64,000 nucleotides of DNA from Thalassotalea sp. HSM 43 (lineage in GTDB: Bacteria; Pseudomonadota; Gammaproteobacteria; Enterobacterales; Alteromonadaceae). Within the stretch, counting starts at the first letter, position 1; each line of letters opens with the position of its first letter. Below, one piece after another: positions 32,415 through 41,353 of this stretch. The position numbers and the translations under genes are program-made. Under the pieces are notes generated by a model. That model searched no databases and was not told the DNA's origin. It was given only the letters and a program-made list of their open reading frames with translations. Location: positions 1,388,302-1,452,301 of the forward strand of contig NZ_CP038493.1 in the NCBI RefSeq assembly GCF_004752005.1, written 5' to 3'.

Positions 32415-32442
32415 AAAAAAGGTCGCTCAAGCGGCCTTTTTT
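32415..32442 (+). terminator. fusA2 terminator, first copy
   Basis: The stem AAAAAAGGTCGC / GCGGCCTTTTTT (one G-U pair) with loop TCAA ends in a T-run. It lies 21 bases after the fusA2 stop codon. Confidence 0.88.
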
Positions 32443-32467
32443 GTATGCGTTGATAAATTCCAAAGAA

Positions 32468-32575
32468 TAGCTGAAACGGGTATCGCTGAAGTAAAAGAAG
32501 CTGTCAACAAAAGCGGCTAAGAAGTAATATTAACTGCTAACGTTATTGAAAAAGGTCGCGTAAGCGGCCTTTTTT
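32468..32575 (+). pseudogene. diverged duplicate of the fusA2 3' end plus terminator
   Basis: This segment repeats the last bases of fusA2, its stop codon, the short spacer and the terminator (compare 32345-32442). It encodes AETGIAEVKEAVNKSG and a stop, against [15 protein letters not shown] in the intact gene. Its terminator is at 32549-32575. There is no start codon, so it is a remnant. The tail differs by substitutions and an insertion of about ten bases, which suggests a second, diverged fusA2 allele rather than a fresh tandem copy. Confidence 0.8.
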
Positions 32576-32808
32576 ATTGTTTAAAACTTTGTGTCTGGGC
32601 AGAAAACTCTGCAATGTCGTAACGATAAAAAAATACTGTAAACCACTATTCTCTATCATAAACTTTGAACATTGATAGTTTTGTTCTATGGTTAACAAGA
32701 CTCGACATTAGGTTATTTCAAGACTGTATTTCAGCCATTCTAATAATAATAAACTGATGCCTTGTCATGCCTTTGTATGTTTGCTTAACAAAAACAAAGG
32801 ACACAAAG
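32576..32808. other. AT-rich intergenic region before the Kelch-like gene
   Basis: These 233 bases carry no recognisable gene. The region is AT-rich and must hold the promoter of the downstream gene, but I could not pick a clear -35/-10 pair. An AAAGGA ribosome site precedes the chosen ATG at 32809. Confidence 0.4.
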
Positions 32809-34200
32809 ATGCTTCGCTCGACTTTACTATTCTTGTTGGTATTGGGCTGCTGTCACGCCACCGCTAACGCCAAATCTATTTTTCAATATACCCAATTTGC
32901 TCATATCGATGACGTCGCGATGCAAAAGTACATGGTTGGCAAATCTGCTGCTCGTCCCAGCTCAACGAAACATAAAAAACGTGGTGTGCATAAACGACAC
33001 AGTAATTGGCAACGCGACTTAAACCAAGCCACATGGCAAACTATTCAATATGAAACAGAGTGGTCTAAGCGTGCTGGACTGCAAGTGGTCAATCTACGCG
33101 GTAAGTTCTTTCTAATGGGTGGTCGCTCGCCCGTATTGGAGCCAAGGTTCCCTAATGAAAGTACGTTATATAATGATGTTTGGGTAAGCCATAACCAAGG
33201 TGCGAGTTGGCACAAAGTACAAGACAATAGTGAATCATCGTCTTGGCCAGCGAGAGCCTACTTTAAAGTGGTCAGTAAAGGCAATTATATGTACCTCGTC
33301 GGCGGGCAAAACTTTAAGCCTGCTTGTGCCGTCCCTGGTATTCCTGCCGACTCCCCCGCTTGCCCGCAAGTCATCCCTGCATCCGACTTTTTCAATGATG
33401 TCTGGCGCTCCAAAGACGGTAAAAATTGGCAGTTGATGACCGCCAATGCACCATGGCAAGGGCGAGCAGGTTTAATGGTTGAGGTGCTTAATAATCGTAT
33501 TTATGTATTCGGTGGTTCAGCCAATGACGATTGTGCCATCATAGACCCAACCAGCTGTCAAAACCCAAACCAAGATCCTAATGGACCTCCGCCGCGTGAG
33601 TATTTCAATGATGTTTGGAGCAGTGGTAATGGCGTGCATTGGCGTCTAGAAAGCAGCGAAGCCGCTTGGTCAAAACGCGCCGGCGGTGCAACCTTGGTTA
33701 AAGATCGCCATATCTACCTATTGGGTGGCGAATTTGGTTTTTTACCTGATGCTCAAGGCAACCTTCCCTATTTAAACGATGTCTGGAAAAGCCGTAACGG
33801 TAAAAACTGGGTCAGAGTCACCGACGCAGCGCAATGGTCACCAAGACCTGGACATCAATGTGGTGTGCTCTACGGTAAAATGGCCTGCTTTGGTGGTTTT
33901 GGTATTCCATTTAATCCACCTAGAGTCTGGGTAAGTAGCGACGGTAAAGATTGGAATTCCTTACAAACTGGTGCTTGGAACGCTGCGTATTCAGACTTTG
34001 ATCCTAGTGCTGGCACCGATATCATTAAATACGATTTCGATATAGTTGAATACCGTAATTGGCGCACAGGTGAGCAAGCGATTTATAGCTTTGGCGGTGA
34101 CAGAGAAGTGTTCTTTTTGCCACCAGGATTCCCCGGAACGATAGAGCAATTTAACTTTAATCGTGTTGATAACGATGTCTGGAGATTTGGCTTTGATTAA
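32809..34200 (+). CDS. secreted Kelch-like beta-propeller protein
   Basis: The chosen ATG at 32809 has an AAAGGA ribosome site and starts a signal peptide (MLRSTLLFLLVLGCCHATANA); an in-frame start at 32767 would extend it by 14 residues. The 463-residue protein has about five repeats that pair Kelch-like strands (YMYLVGGQN, RIYVFGGSAN, HIYLLGGEF) with Asp-box-like motifs (SKDGKNWQLM, SGNGVHWRLE, SRNGKNWVRV, SSDGKDWNSL) and NDVW signatures. It is probably a six-bladed or seven-bladed propeller in the periplasm or outside the cell. The ligand or enzymatic role is unknown. Confidence 0.75.
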   Translation: MLRSTLLFLLVLGCCHATANAKSIFQYTQFAHIDDVAMQKYMVGKSAARPSSTKHKKRGVHKRHSNWQRDLNQATWQTIQYETEWSKRAGLQVVNLRGKFFLMGGRSPVLEPRFPNESTLYNDVWVSHNQGASWHKVQDNSESSSWPARAYFKVVSKGNYMYLVGGQNFKPACAVPGIPADSPACPQVIPASDFFNDVWRSKDGKNWQLMTANAPWQGRAGLMVEVLNNRIYVFGGSANDDCAIIDPTSCQNPNQDPNGPPPREYFNDVWSSGNGVHWRLESSEAAWSKRAGGATLVKDRHIYLLGGEFGFLPDAQGNLPYLNDVWKSRNGKNWVRVTDAAQWSPRPGHQCGVLYGKMACFGGFGIPFNPPRVWVSSDGKDWNSLQTGAWNAAYSDFDPSAGTDIIKYDFDIVEYRNWRTGEQAIYSFGGDREVFFLPPGFPGTIEQFNFNRVDNDVWRFGFD

Positions 34201-34223
34201 ATCTAGATAATACTGGATACATA

Positions 34224-34260
34224 AAAAAGCGCCTTAGAGCTAAGCTATAAGGCGCTTTTT
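34224..34260. terminator. bidirectional terminator between the Kelch-like gene and the TonB receptor
   Basis: A 13-bp stem AAAAAGCGCCTTA / TAAGGCGCTTTTT with an 11-base loop has A and T tracts at both ends. The two flanking genes converge on it. Confidence 0.9.
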
Positions 34261-34278
34261 AGTATTATTGTATTCACA

Positions 34279-36456
34279 TTAGAATGAGTAGCTATAACCA
34301 ACCGTAACGGTACGAGGCTTACCAACCATGATAGAACCGTGCACACGGCTACTCATGTATTCTTCGTCTAATACATTATCGACGGTTAGAGATACTTTTT
34401 GTGCATCGGTAAGGCTGTAATGTGCGCCTAAATCAACAACCGTGCGGCTTTCGATTAGCTCATCATCTGCAACAGTCCCTTGACCTGCCGTGGTGCGCAT
34501 CTCATCCATATAACGAACCAACAAATCAGTACGGAAGTTGTCGGTCTCAAAACCAATCGTCAATTGCAATTGATTTTCAGGTACGTAAGGCAGCTCGTCA
34601 CCCGCTTCAACATCACCCCAGGTATCTAGGCCTGATGAGAATGAGTTTTGGAATTCTGTTTCAGTAAAGGTGTACGCTAAGTCAACTGGGATAGCAAAAC
34701 TACCGAAATCGAAGCTGTTACCTAGTTTAATTTCAAGGCCGCTGATTTCAACCTCACCGGCGTTATATTGATTACCAATGTTATCTTCATCACAACCTTG
34801 GCTAGCCGTACAGTTGCCGTGCATGTTGTCGTAATCGGCGTAGAACGCAATGGCTTCAGCATGCAGTGATTCAGTGGTGTAGCGAGCACCAAATTCATAG
34901 TTCACACTTTCCTCGTTATCAGCGTCTTCATTGCCCGGCGCTGGTGGCGCAAAACCTTTTTGTACACCACCTAACAATACAAATTCATCGGTCAATTTGT
35001 AGGTAAGAGCAAGTGACGGCAACACCACATCAACGCTGTTTTTCTTACGACTTGGGTCCATATCACGACCACTGTCATTTTTGCCCCAGTCTTTACGCTT
35101 GATGGTCATATCTTCATAACGAAGACCAGCATTAACGATAAAGTCGCCAATAGTCCACTCGTCATGAACGAATAGGGCAACAGCTTCAGCGCTATCGATA
35201 CGGTTTGAATCAGTGCCTGGAACACCAGCATCAACCAAAGTCATTTCGTAGCTACTGTCTAACGTGTAGCCATCAACCCATTGAAAACGATCCATTTCAT
35301 CTTCATGGTAACGTGCACCAAACTTAACTTGGTGGTTATCGAAGTCGGCGTTTACAACCGTTTGAATACCTTGTGATAAGTAATCACGATTATTGGCTTT
35401 TACATCAACGGTAATTGATTCAGCACTCGGATCGTTATCAAACATTGCAGCGGCTTCTACGCCACCTGAACCCAGACTCATACCGTCAATTTTGCTGGTT
35501 TTGTACCAGTTACGGTGAAAGTCGTTGTAATAAGCGTTAGTGGTTAGATTGAAACGCTCTGTCAATGCAACGTAATGATTGATTTGCAGCTGCTTGTGTT
35601 CGGTACTCATGTTATCTAACTGAGACGCTGAATAACGTGAATAAGGGTCGCTGTTGTAATCGTCTTCCGTAAGACCAATGTAGGTTTCATCAGAGTCTTC
35701 GTCGGAGTACTTAACTTTAAACTCAAGCTCTTGATAGTATTTAGCAGTATCATCGGTGTTAAAGCGTACTTTTGCTAATACATCGTTTTTGACAAAACCA
35801 GTGTCGCGATCGCTGTGGTTAATGTCTTTAAAGCCATCAGCTTGATAACGGAACAATTCCATTACTGAGCTAACGTTGTCGCCTTTACCGCCAGCAAAGG
35901 CATGAAGTTTACCATAACCGTCTTCACCAAGCTGACCTTTAACTTGACCAGCAAATTCTTCATTTGGAATTTGGCGAGATAGCATGTTAACAACACCACC
36001 AGTGGTACGTGGACCGTACATAGCGCTTGAGGTGCCTTTTAATACTTCAACTTGTGTCATACGACCCGAGGTTGGAAAATAATAAGCAGACGGAGCGGCA
36101 TAAGGTGCCGGTGCAGCAAGTACGTTGTCTTCCATAATAGTGACTTTTTCACTACGATTTTGACCGGTACCACGCATACCAATATTTGGACGCAAACCAT
36201 AACCATCTTCTTCCAAAACATACACGCCTGGAATCGACGTTAACGTACGCATGATATCGGTGTACTCAAACTTTTCCAACTCTTCGGAGTTGATCATATG
36301 AGCCGAACCAGGAATGTCGTTAATAGGGTTAGACTTGGAGAAAATAGTCACTAATTCGATATCTTCAACTTTATCGTTAGCAACTGCTATGTTTGACATA
36401 GCACCTAAAACAGCTAGGGAAATAACACTTGGTTTGATGAATTTTGCCGCTTTCAT
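34279..36456 (-). CDS. TonB-dependent outer-membrane receptor, FecA-like
   Basis: The 725-residue protein has a signal peptide (MKAAKFIKPSVISLAVLGAMSNIAVA). A TonB-box-like segment (IELVTIF) follows, then a plug domain (about 45-160: GYGLRPNIGMRGTGQNRSEKVTIMEDNVLAAPAPYAAPSAYYFP, split here for reading only as GLRPNIGMRGTG and APAPYAAPSAYYFP). The rest is a 22-strand-type barrel ending in an aromatic GYSYSF. The plug sequence resembles FecA-type ferric citrate receptors. No N-terminal signalling domain is visible. A Fur-like site lies in the upstream region. The substrate is probably a ferric chelate, but this is inferred. Confidence 0.88.
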   Translation of the reverse strand: MKAAKFIKPSVISLAVLGAMSNIAVANDKVEDIELVTIFSKSNPINDIPGSAHMINSEELEKFEYTDIMRTLTSIPGVYVLEEDGYGLRPNIGMRGTGQNRSEKVTIMEDNVLAAPAPYAAPSAYYFPTSGRMTQVEVLKGTSSAMYGPRTTGGVVNMLSRQIPNEEFAGQVKGQLGEDGYGKLHAFAGGKGDNVSSVMELFRYQADGFKDINHSDRDTGFVKNDVLAKVRFNTDDTAKYYQELEFKVKYSDEDSDETYIGLTEDDYNSDPYSRYSASQLDNMSTEHKQLQINHYVALTERFNLTTNAYYNDFHRNWYKTSKIDGMSLGSGGVEAAAMFDNDPSAESITVDVKANNRDYLSQGIQTVVNADFDNHQVKFGARYHEDEMDRFQWVDGYTLDSSYEMTLVDAGVPGTDSNRIDSAEAVALFVHDEWTIGDFIVNAGLRYEDMTIKRKDWGKNDSGRDMDPSRKKNSVDVVLPSLALTYKLTDEFVLLGGVQKGFAPPAPGNEDADNEESVNYEFGARYTTESLHAEAIAFYADYDNMHGNCTASQGCDEDNIGNQYNAGEVEISGLEIKLGNSFDFGSFAIPVDLAYTFTETEFQNSFSSGLDTWGDVEAGDELPYVPENQLQLTIGFETDNFRTDLLVRYMDEMRTTAGQGTVADDELIESRTVVDLGAHYSLTDAQKVSLTVDNVLDEEYMSSRVHGSIMVGKPRTVTVGYSYSF

Positions 36457-36520
36457 TTGTTACTCGCTTGAAATCAAAATGTTGTTTTTGTTTAATGGCG
36501 CGTATTTAAACACAAACCTA

Positions 36521-36539
36521 AATACGAATCAATCTCATT
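36521..36539. promoter_or_regulatory. Fur-box-like site upstream of the TonB receptor
   Basis: Read on the minus strand the 19-mer is AATGAGATTGATTCGTATT, which agrees with a Fur-type AATGAGAATCATTCTCATT pattern at about 15 of 19 positions. It sits 65 bases before the receptor start codon. Iron repression is inferred. Confidence 0.5.
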
Positions 36540-36604
36540 TACAATATTATTTACGCATTCTTGATCTAAAACAAGGTGTTAGCAAATTATTTTTATATGG
36601 CAAT

Positions 36605-36633
36605 AAAAAAGGGCCATCAATAGGCCCTTTTTT
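36605..36633. terminator. terminator of the MFP-RND-ArsR operon
   Basis: The 11-bp stem AAAAAAGGGCC / GGCCCTTTTTT with a 7-base loop lies 17 bases beyond the arsR-type stop codon. The A-run on the plus strand gives the T-run on the minus strand. Confidence 0.9.
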
Positions 36634-36649
36634 CATAGTATGTGGTTGG

Positions 36650-36955
36650 TTATTGGCAAAATTCTTTTTGCAGAAATTGAATCAGTTTTATCGCAACATC
36701 ATTGGCAATAGAGTAATAAATGGTTTGCGACTCGCGTCGAGTTTTAACCAAGCCTTCTTGGCGCAGCTTCGCCAAATGTTGCGACAAGCTTGATTGGCTT
36801 AAATCGATGCATTGATTTAATTCGCCAACAGACATCTCTTTTTCACCTAAATGGCAAAGTATTAACAAGCGATTTTCGTTGCTTAGCGCTTTCAATAAAT
36901 CGCCAGCTTGACGAGCATTGGCTCTCAGTTCTTCAATATTTAGTGTGGTCTGCAT
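36650..36955 (-). CDS. ArsR-family repressor, BigR/SqrR-like
   Basis: This 101-residue winged-helix protein has the helix-turn-helix MSVGELNQCIDLSQSSLSQHLAKLRQEGLV and wing RRESQTIYYSI. Cysteines lie at 34 (LLILCHL), 49 and 100 (EFCQ). The 66-residue spacing of Cys34 and Cys100 equals that of the redox pair in BigR (42/108) and SqrR (41/107), which sense persulfides. It has no metal-site motif of the ArsR/CadC type. I chose ATG 36953-36955 over an in-frame TTG four codons upstream. It follows an RND permease gene by about 75 bases and probably regulates the pump. Confidence 0.85.
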   Translation of the reverse strand: MQTTLNIEELRANARQAGDLLKALSNENRLLILCHLGEKEMSVGELNQCIDLSQSSLSQHLAKLRQEGLVKTRRESQTIYYSIANDVAIKLIQFLQKEFCQ

Positions 36956-37032
36956 TAATTGTTTCAACCATAGTGTTATGACCGCCCATGTTAGATGACT
37001 TTACAATGGGCGTCTATGACATTAATAGCTAT

Positions 37033-40000
37033 CTAAGTGCTTTGCGCTATAACGTCTTGGCTTGGCTCGGGATCTCTTTGCTTATCGCGCACCACGGCAA
37101 TCAACAACGCCGGCAAAAATGTGATACTTAGCAGTGTCGAAACCAAAATGCCACTCATTACAATCACGCCAACACCACGATACAGCTCGGTACCTTCGCC
37201 TGGAATCAATACCAATGGCGCGAGGCCAAAAATTGTCGTAGCGGTAGACATCAATATTGGCTTGAGGCGCTTCTCAAGTGCTTGTTTAACCGCTGCCTGC
37301 ACTTGTACCCCCTGATCGACAATTAATCGTCGTGTTTGATCAACAATCAGTATCGGGTTATTGACCACCGTTCCCAACAAAATTAAAAAGCCGAGCATGG
37401 TGATCATATCGAACGGTTGATGAAATGCAGGTATGCCCATTGACGCCAATATCGCATTTACGCCATTAACAGTCACTAGCCCGAGCAATCCGCCAGCCAT
37501 ACCCAGCGGTACCGTCGCCAAAATAAATAACGGATAACGCCAATGACTAAATATCGCCACCAATAATAAATAACACAGCGCTAGCGCGATAAGGAAGTTA
37601 CCAGACAATGACGCCTTGGTCGCTTCGAGCTGATCCGCAGCCCCACTTATGTTGACTTTAACACCTTGGGCGATACTGCCTTGACGCCAAAGCTCCGGTA
37701 GCAGTTGTTCACGCACCAAGCTTTCTGCGGTTTCTAATGCCACCTCTCGAGGCGGAATGATATACACCGTCACCGTACGTTTACCGTCTACGCGACGCAC
37801 TGAATTACTGTTTTGACTTTCCCGCAAATCAGCAAGCGCATTCAATGGCAACACTTGGCCTTGCGGCGTGACAATCGGTGTATTGGCCAGCTTGTCTAAA
37901 TTCTGACGGTTACCAGCACCACTAAACATGAAGATATCGACTTTATCATCGTTAAGAATAAACTCATCGACGTATGCACCATCACTCATGGCCGCGACGG
38001 CATAACCGAAATCGCTATTATCGATACCAAGCTCAGCCAATCGATGCCAACGAGGTTTTATCTCTATCAGCGGTTGGTCTAATGTTAGCGATCCTGGTTG
38101 CGAATTAATCTGTGGATTATCAAATACATCACTTGCCTGTTTATAAACCGCATCGGCCGCTTGGTATAATTCAATAATGTTACTGCCAGCAATGTCGATT
38201 GCTACGGCGCGGGTACCGCCATCATTGCTGGAGATTATCGAGCCTCTCGATGAGAATGCGCGCATTTTATCGTAACTGCGAAACTTGGTGGTTATCGCAT
38301 CCATCATCTCTCTGATATACGTTGCATCAACAGGGGCACTTAAAAACCAAATAGAGCCAACCGATACCGACATCGAATAATAAGCCAGTGGTGGCATATC
38401 GCTGCGGCCTTCAAGAAAATCACTTTCATCGACATTTACATAGCCATCAAAATACACTCTTAGTTCATCACCAATTCGCTGCATTTCAGATAGGTTGTAA
38501 TTAGGTGGCGCGATCATCATCGAAAACGCTTTAGGCTCTTCACCTTCTGGCAAATATTCAGCCGCAGGCATTAGCATATACGCGCTACCCATAATGGCGA
38601 CAATGAATACCGCAACCGATAACCGTGCCCGATTGCGACTTTGAATAAACAAACCGGAAAATTTTAGCCAATTTTTCGATAAGGTAAATTGTCGGCCTTG
38701 TTTTAGGTCTTCTCGTTTGCCTAATTTTGCCAAGGTAACTGGCACCACAAATATTGCCACCAACATCGACGCGATAATGGCACCGGAGATTGCAATAGCG
38801 ATATCCGAATAGAGTTGACCTGCTTCTTGCTCAACGAACAAAATAGGCGCAAATACCAACACCGTCGTGGTGGTTGAAGCCAGTACCGCTGGCCATACAT
38901 CTTTGACCCCTTGAATCGCTGCGGCGGCTTTACTCACACCTTTTTTCTTAGCCTGTACAATCGACTCGAGTACAACAATGGTATTATCCACCGTCATGCC
39001 AATAGCAAAAGCGATACCAGCTAGCGAGATAACATTGATAGTGCGGCCAAACATCATCAGTGCTAAAAACGCGGCGATGGTACAAATTGGAATACCAATC
39101 ACCCCTACCAAAGTCGCTTTGCCAGATCGTAAAAAATAGAACATCACTAATGTCGCGAGCAAGGCTCCAAGGGATAGGTTCACCCACACATTTTGCAACG
39201 AGCTTTTAACGTATTTGACGTCATCGCTGGTCAGCTTTAATAGCAAGCCATTTTGCGCCAGTAAATCACGGTTTAGCTCGTCGATCACCTGTAACATCGC
39301 CTCTTTAATGGCAATGACATTTGAGCCGCTTTCTTTGCGTACCGACATGCTTAATGTCCGCTCGCCATCGCTAAACGATAAACTGCGGGTTTCAAAATGA
39401 TCTAAAGTTACCGACGCCACATCTTTGAGCAAAATATTGGCATTGTCACTGCGTTTGATGATTAAGTTTTCAAGCTCATCAAGATGTTCAAAACGGCCAA
39501 TAACGCGAAGTAGATAACGACTTTTGCCACTTTCAATATCGCCAGCCGATGCGTCTTTATTGCGATTACGGATTGCATTGCGCAGTTCCGTTAAACTGAT
39601 GCCACGTTGCGCCAATCTCGTGGCGTCAATTTTAATTTGAATTTGACGTTGAGCCCCACCGCGTATAGCGACCTCAGAGACACCATCGATACTCTCCATT
39701 CGAGGACGCACATAGTCATCAGCAAAATCTCTCAGCAAATCGACATCTAGATTGAGTGGGTTACCCGGTAAAGGCTTGAGCACGAAAAACATAAAGGCAT
39801 TACCAGAAAACGAACTGGAAAAGATCCTTGGCTGGTCCACATTTTCGGGATATGACGGTACTTGGCTTAAGGCATTATTAACGCGAATCAGGGCATCATT
39901 GACATTAACGCCAAATGGAAACTCCAATTGTATTTCTGCGGTGCCCATTTCGGCATAAGACACCATGCGCTTGAGGTTTTCCAGACTGCGCAAGTAACGC

Positions 40001-40197
40001 TCTTGTTCGATAAGGATTTCTTTTTCAATATCTTGCGGTGTCGCCCCAGGCCAGCCGGTTTGCACGGTAATGGTTCTGACTTCTAAATCAGGGATCATCT
40101 GCACCGGAATATTCAGCGCAGAAACTAGACCTAAAATACAACTGATTGAGACAATAACGGCAACGAGAATACCGCGTTTTACCGTGGCTTCAATCAT
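37033..40197 (-). CDS. RND efflux permease, HAE-1 type, second pump
   Basis: The 1054-residue protein has the twofold RND architecture: helices near residues 10-30, 335-490 and 525-545, and at the C-terminus (about 860-1025), with two periplasmic loops. The helix-4 motif is FAIGMTVDNTIVVLESI, so the usual second Asp is Asn. Sequence features such as GGRPSN loops of heavy-metal CusA pumps are absent, so I call it a drug/organic-type exporter. Its ATG overlaps the stop of the adaptor gene by four bases (ATGA at 40194-40197). No outer-membrane factor is adjacent. An ArsR-type gene follows on the same strand. Confidence 0.92.
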   Translation of the reverse strand: MIEATVKRGILVAVIVSISCILGLVSALNIPVQMIPDLEVRTITVQTGWPGATPQDIEKEILIEQERYLRSLENLKRMVSYAEMGTAEIQLEFPFGVNVNDALIRVNNALSQVPSYPENVDQPRIFSSSFSGNAFMFFVLKPLPGNPLNLDVDLLRDFADDYVRPRMESIDGVSEVAIRGGAQRQIQIKIDATRLAQRGISLTELRNAIRNRNKDASAGDIESGKSRYLLRVIGRFEHLDELENLIIKRSDNANILLKDVASVTLDHFETRSLSFSDGERTLSMSVRKESGSNVIAIKEAMLQVIDELNRDLLAQNGLLLKLTSDDVKYVKSSLQNVWVNLSLGALLATLVMFYFLRSGKATLVGVIGIPICTIAAFLALMMFGRTINVISLAGIAFAIGMTVDNTIVVLESIVQAKKKGVSKAAAAIQGVKDVWPAVLASTTTTVLVFAPILFVEQEAGQLYSDIAIAISGAIIASMLVAIFVVPVTLAKLGKREDLKQGRQFTLSKNWLKFSGLFIQSRNRARLSVAVFIVAIMGSAYMLMPAAEYLPEGEEPKAFSMMIAPPNYNLSEMQRIGDELRVYFDGYVNVDESDFLEGRSDMPPLAYYSMSVSVGSIWFLSAPVDATYIREMMDAITTKFRSYDKMRAFSSRGSIISSNDGGTRAVAIDIAGSNIIELYQAADAVYKQASDVFDNPQINSQPGSLTLDQPLIEIKPRWHRLAELGIDNSDFGYAVAAMSDGAYVDEFILNDDKVDIFMFSGAGNRQNLDKLANTPIVTPQGQVLPLNALADLRESQNSNSVRRVDGKRTVTVYIIPPREVALETAESLVREQLLPELWRQGSIAQGVKVNISGAADQLEATKASLSGNFLIALALCYLLLVAIFSHWRYPLFILATVPLGMAGGLLGLVTVNGVNAILASMGIPAFHQPFDMITMLGFLILLGTVVNNPILIVDQTRRLIVDQGVQVQAAVKQALEKRLKPILMSTATTIFGLAPLVLIPGEGTELYRGVGVIVMSGILVSTLLSITFLPALLIAVVRDKQRDPEPSQDVIAQST

Positions 40198-41276
40198 AGC
40201 GGTGTATCCTCTACTTTATTGACCTGCAATACATCACCATCTTTTAATAACTCAATGCCAGAGACGATAAATGCTTGACCGCTGGGCGCTCCGGTTACTG
40301 CGACTTGATTATCCTGCTGCTTGACCACTTTAACCAAATAGCGTTTCGCTTTTTGTTCGACAACCGAGAATATACTAAAGCCGCCATCAGGGTGTTGTTT
40401 CACCGCACTTTTAGGAAGCCAAACAATGGGTTCAAGTTGCGATGGTAAATGCACTTTCACCGTTGCTGACATGCCGGCTAATAAAGGCGTGTCATTCGAT
40501 AAATTAACATATGCCGTTAACGTTCGACTGGTATCACTCGACACTGCGACTAAGCGGTCTAACGTGGCATCAATTGCTGGTGCACCTTCAAAGTCTGGAA
40601 TGATGGTTACAGCGACTCGATGATCGTCAGCTAATTGACCATAGTACTCTTGCGGGATGGCTAAATTAACGCGTAAGTTATTTTGCTCTATCAGCGTAAA
40701 TATTGGACTTTGTTGGGTTACCCACTCGCCTACATCGACATGTCGTTTAGCGATTACGCCTGCAAAAGGTGCATACAAAGTATGGCGATTAAGGATTTCT
40801 TGTTGTAAATCTCGCTCGGCTTGCAAGCGGGTTACCTTGGCTTTGGTTGTCGCAACCGCCGCCTTTCTTTCTTGTAACTGAGTTTCGGCAACAAGTTGCT
40901 GTTTTGAGAGGGTCACAACTTCATTATAGAGTCGCTGCGCTTCTTGCATTTCAACATTCGCGGCATCGATATCCGCTTGCGCTTGCGCTAAATTTAATGC
41001 CGCGAGCTTGGCATCCAATGTTAATAACTTTTGCCCTTTGTCGACCTTGTCACCAACCTCAACAAATAACGTAGCAATTAAGCCTGATTGCAAACTGGCT
41101 AAATTGGCGTTTTGTTTGGCCTCGACCGTGCCACTAAGAGTTAACTGACTTTGGTTATCATTTGTTTTGGCATAAATCACATCGACCTTAACCGCTTCTG
41201 CATAGCTATTAAATGCGGTAAGCGTGCTAAGCAATAGCCAAGACAAGGGCTGGCGAAAAATAGTGAAGGGACTCAT
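40194..41276 (-). CDS. RND efflux periplasmic adaptor, second pump
   Basis: This is the membrane fusion protein of the second pump. The 360-residue product has a signal peptide (about 1-26, ending SYA). A lipoyl-like first arm (LASLQSGLIATLFVEVGDKVDKGQKLL) is followed by a coiled-coil hairpin (about 80-150). A second lipoyl arm (LYAPFAGVIAKRHVDVGEWV) and a beta-barrel domain come next. There is no lipobox, so it is probably soluble periplasmic. It starts a three-gene operon with the permease and the ArsR-type regulator. Confidence 0.9.
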   Translation of the reverse strand: MSPFTIFRQPLSWLLLSTLTAFNSYAEAVKVDVIYAKTNDNQSQLTLSGTVEAKQNANLASLQSGLIATLFVEVGDKVDKGQKLLTLDAKLAALNLAQAQADIDAANVEMQEAQRLYNEVVTLSKQQLVAETQLQERKAAVATTKAKVTRLQAERDLQQEILNRHTLYAPFAGVIAKRHVDVGEWVTQQSPIFTLIEQNNLRVNLAIPQEYYGQLADDHRVAVTIIPDFEGAPAIDATLDRLVAVSSDTSRTLTAYVNLSNDTPLLAGMSATVKVHLPSQLEPIVWLPKSAVKQHPDGGFSIFSVVEQKAKRYLVKVVKQQDNQVAVTGAPSGQAFIVSGIELLKDGDVLQVNKVEDTPL

Positions 41277-41353
41277 ATGGCTCTCAAAATATTATTATTT
41301 TCATAAGGATAGATTAAATGAACTATAAATTCATTAGCATAGTTTGCCAACCG

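Noticed and set aside
36314-36793. 159-codon plus-strand frame between the TonB receptor and the ArsR gene
   Set aside because: It covers the receptor start, its control region, the terminator hairpin and part of the regulator gene, and looks like a chance frame.
40194-41276. Heavy-metal (Cus-type) assignment for the second RND system
   Set aside because: The permease lacks recognisable CusA methionine/metal motifs and the adaptor lacks a metal-binding tail; an ArsR-family neighbour alone is not evidence, as its cysteines fit persulfide sensors.
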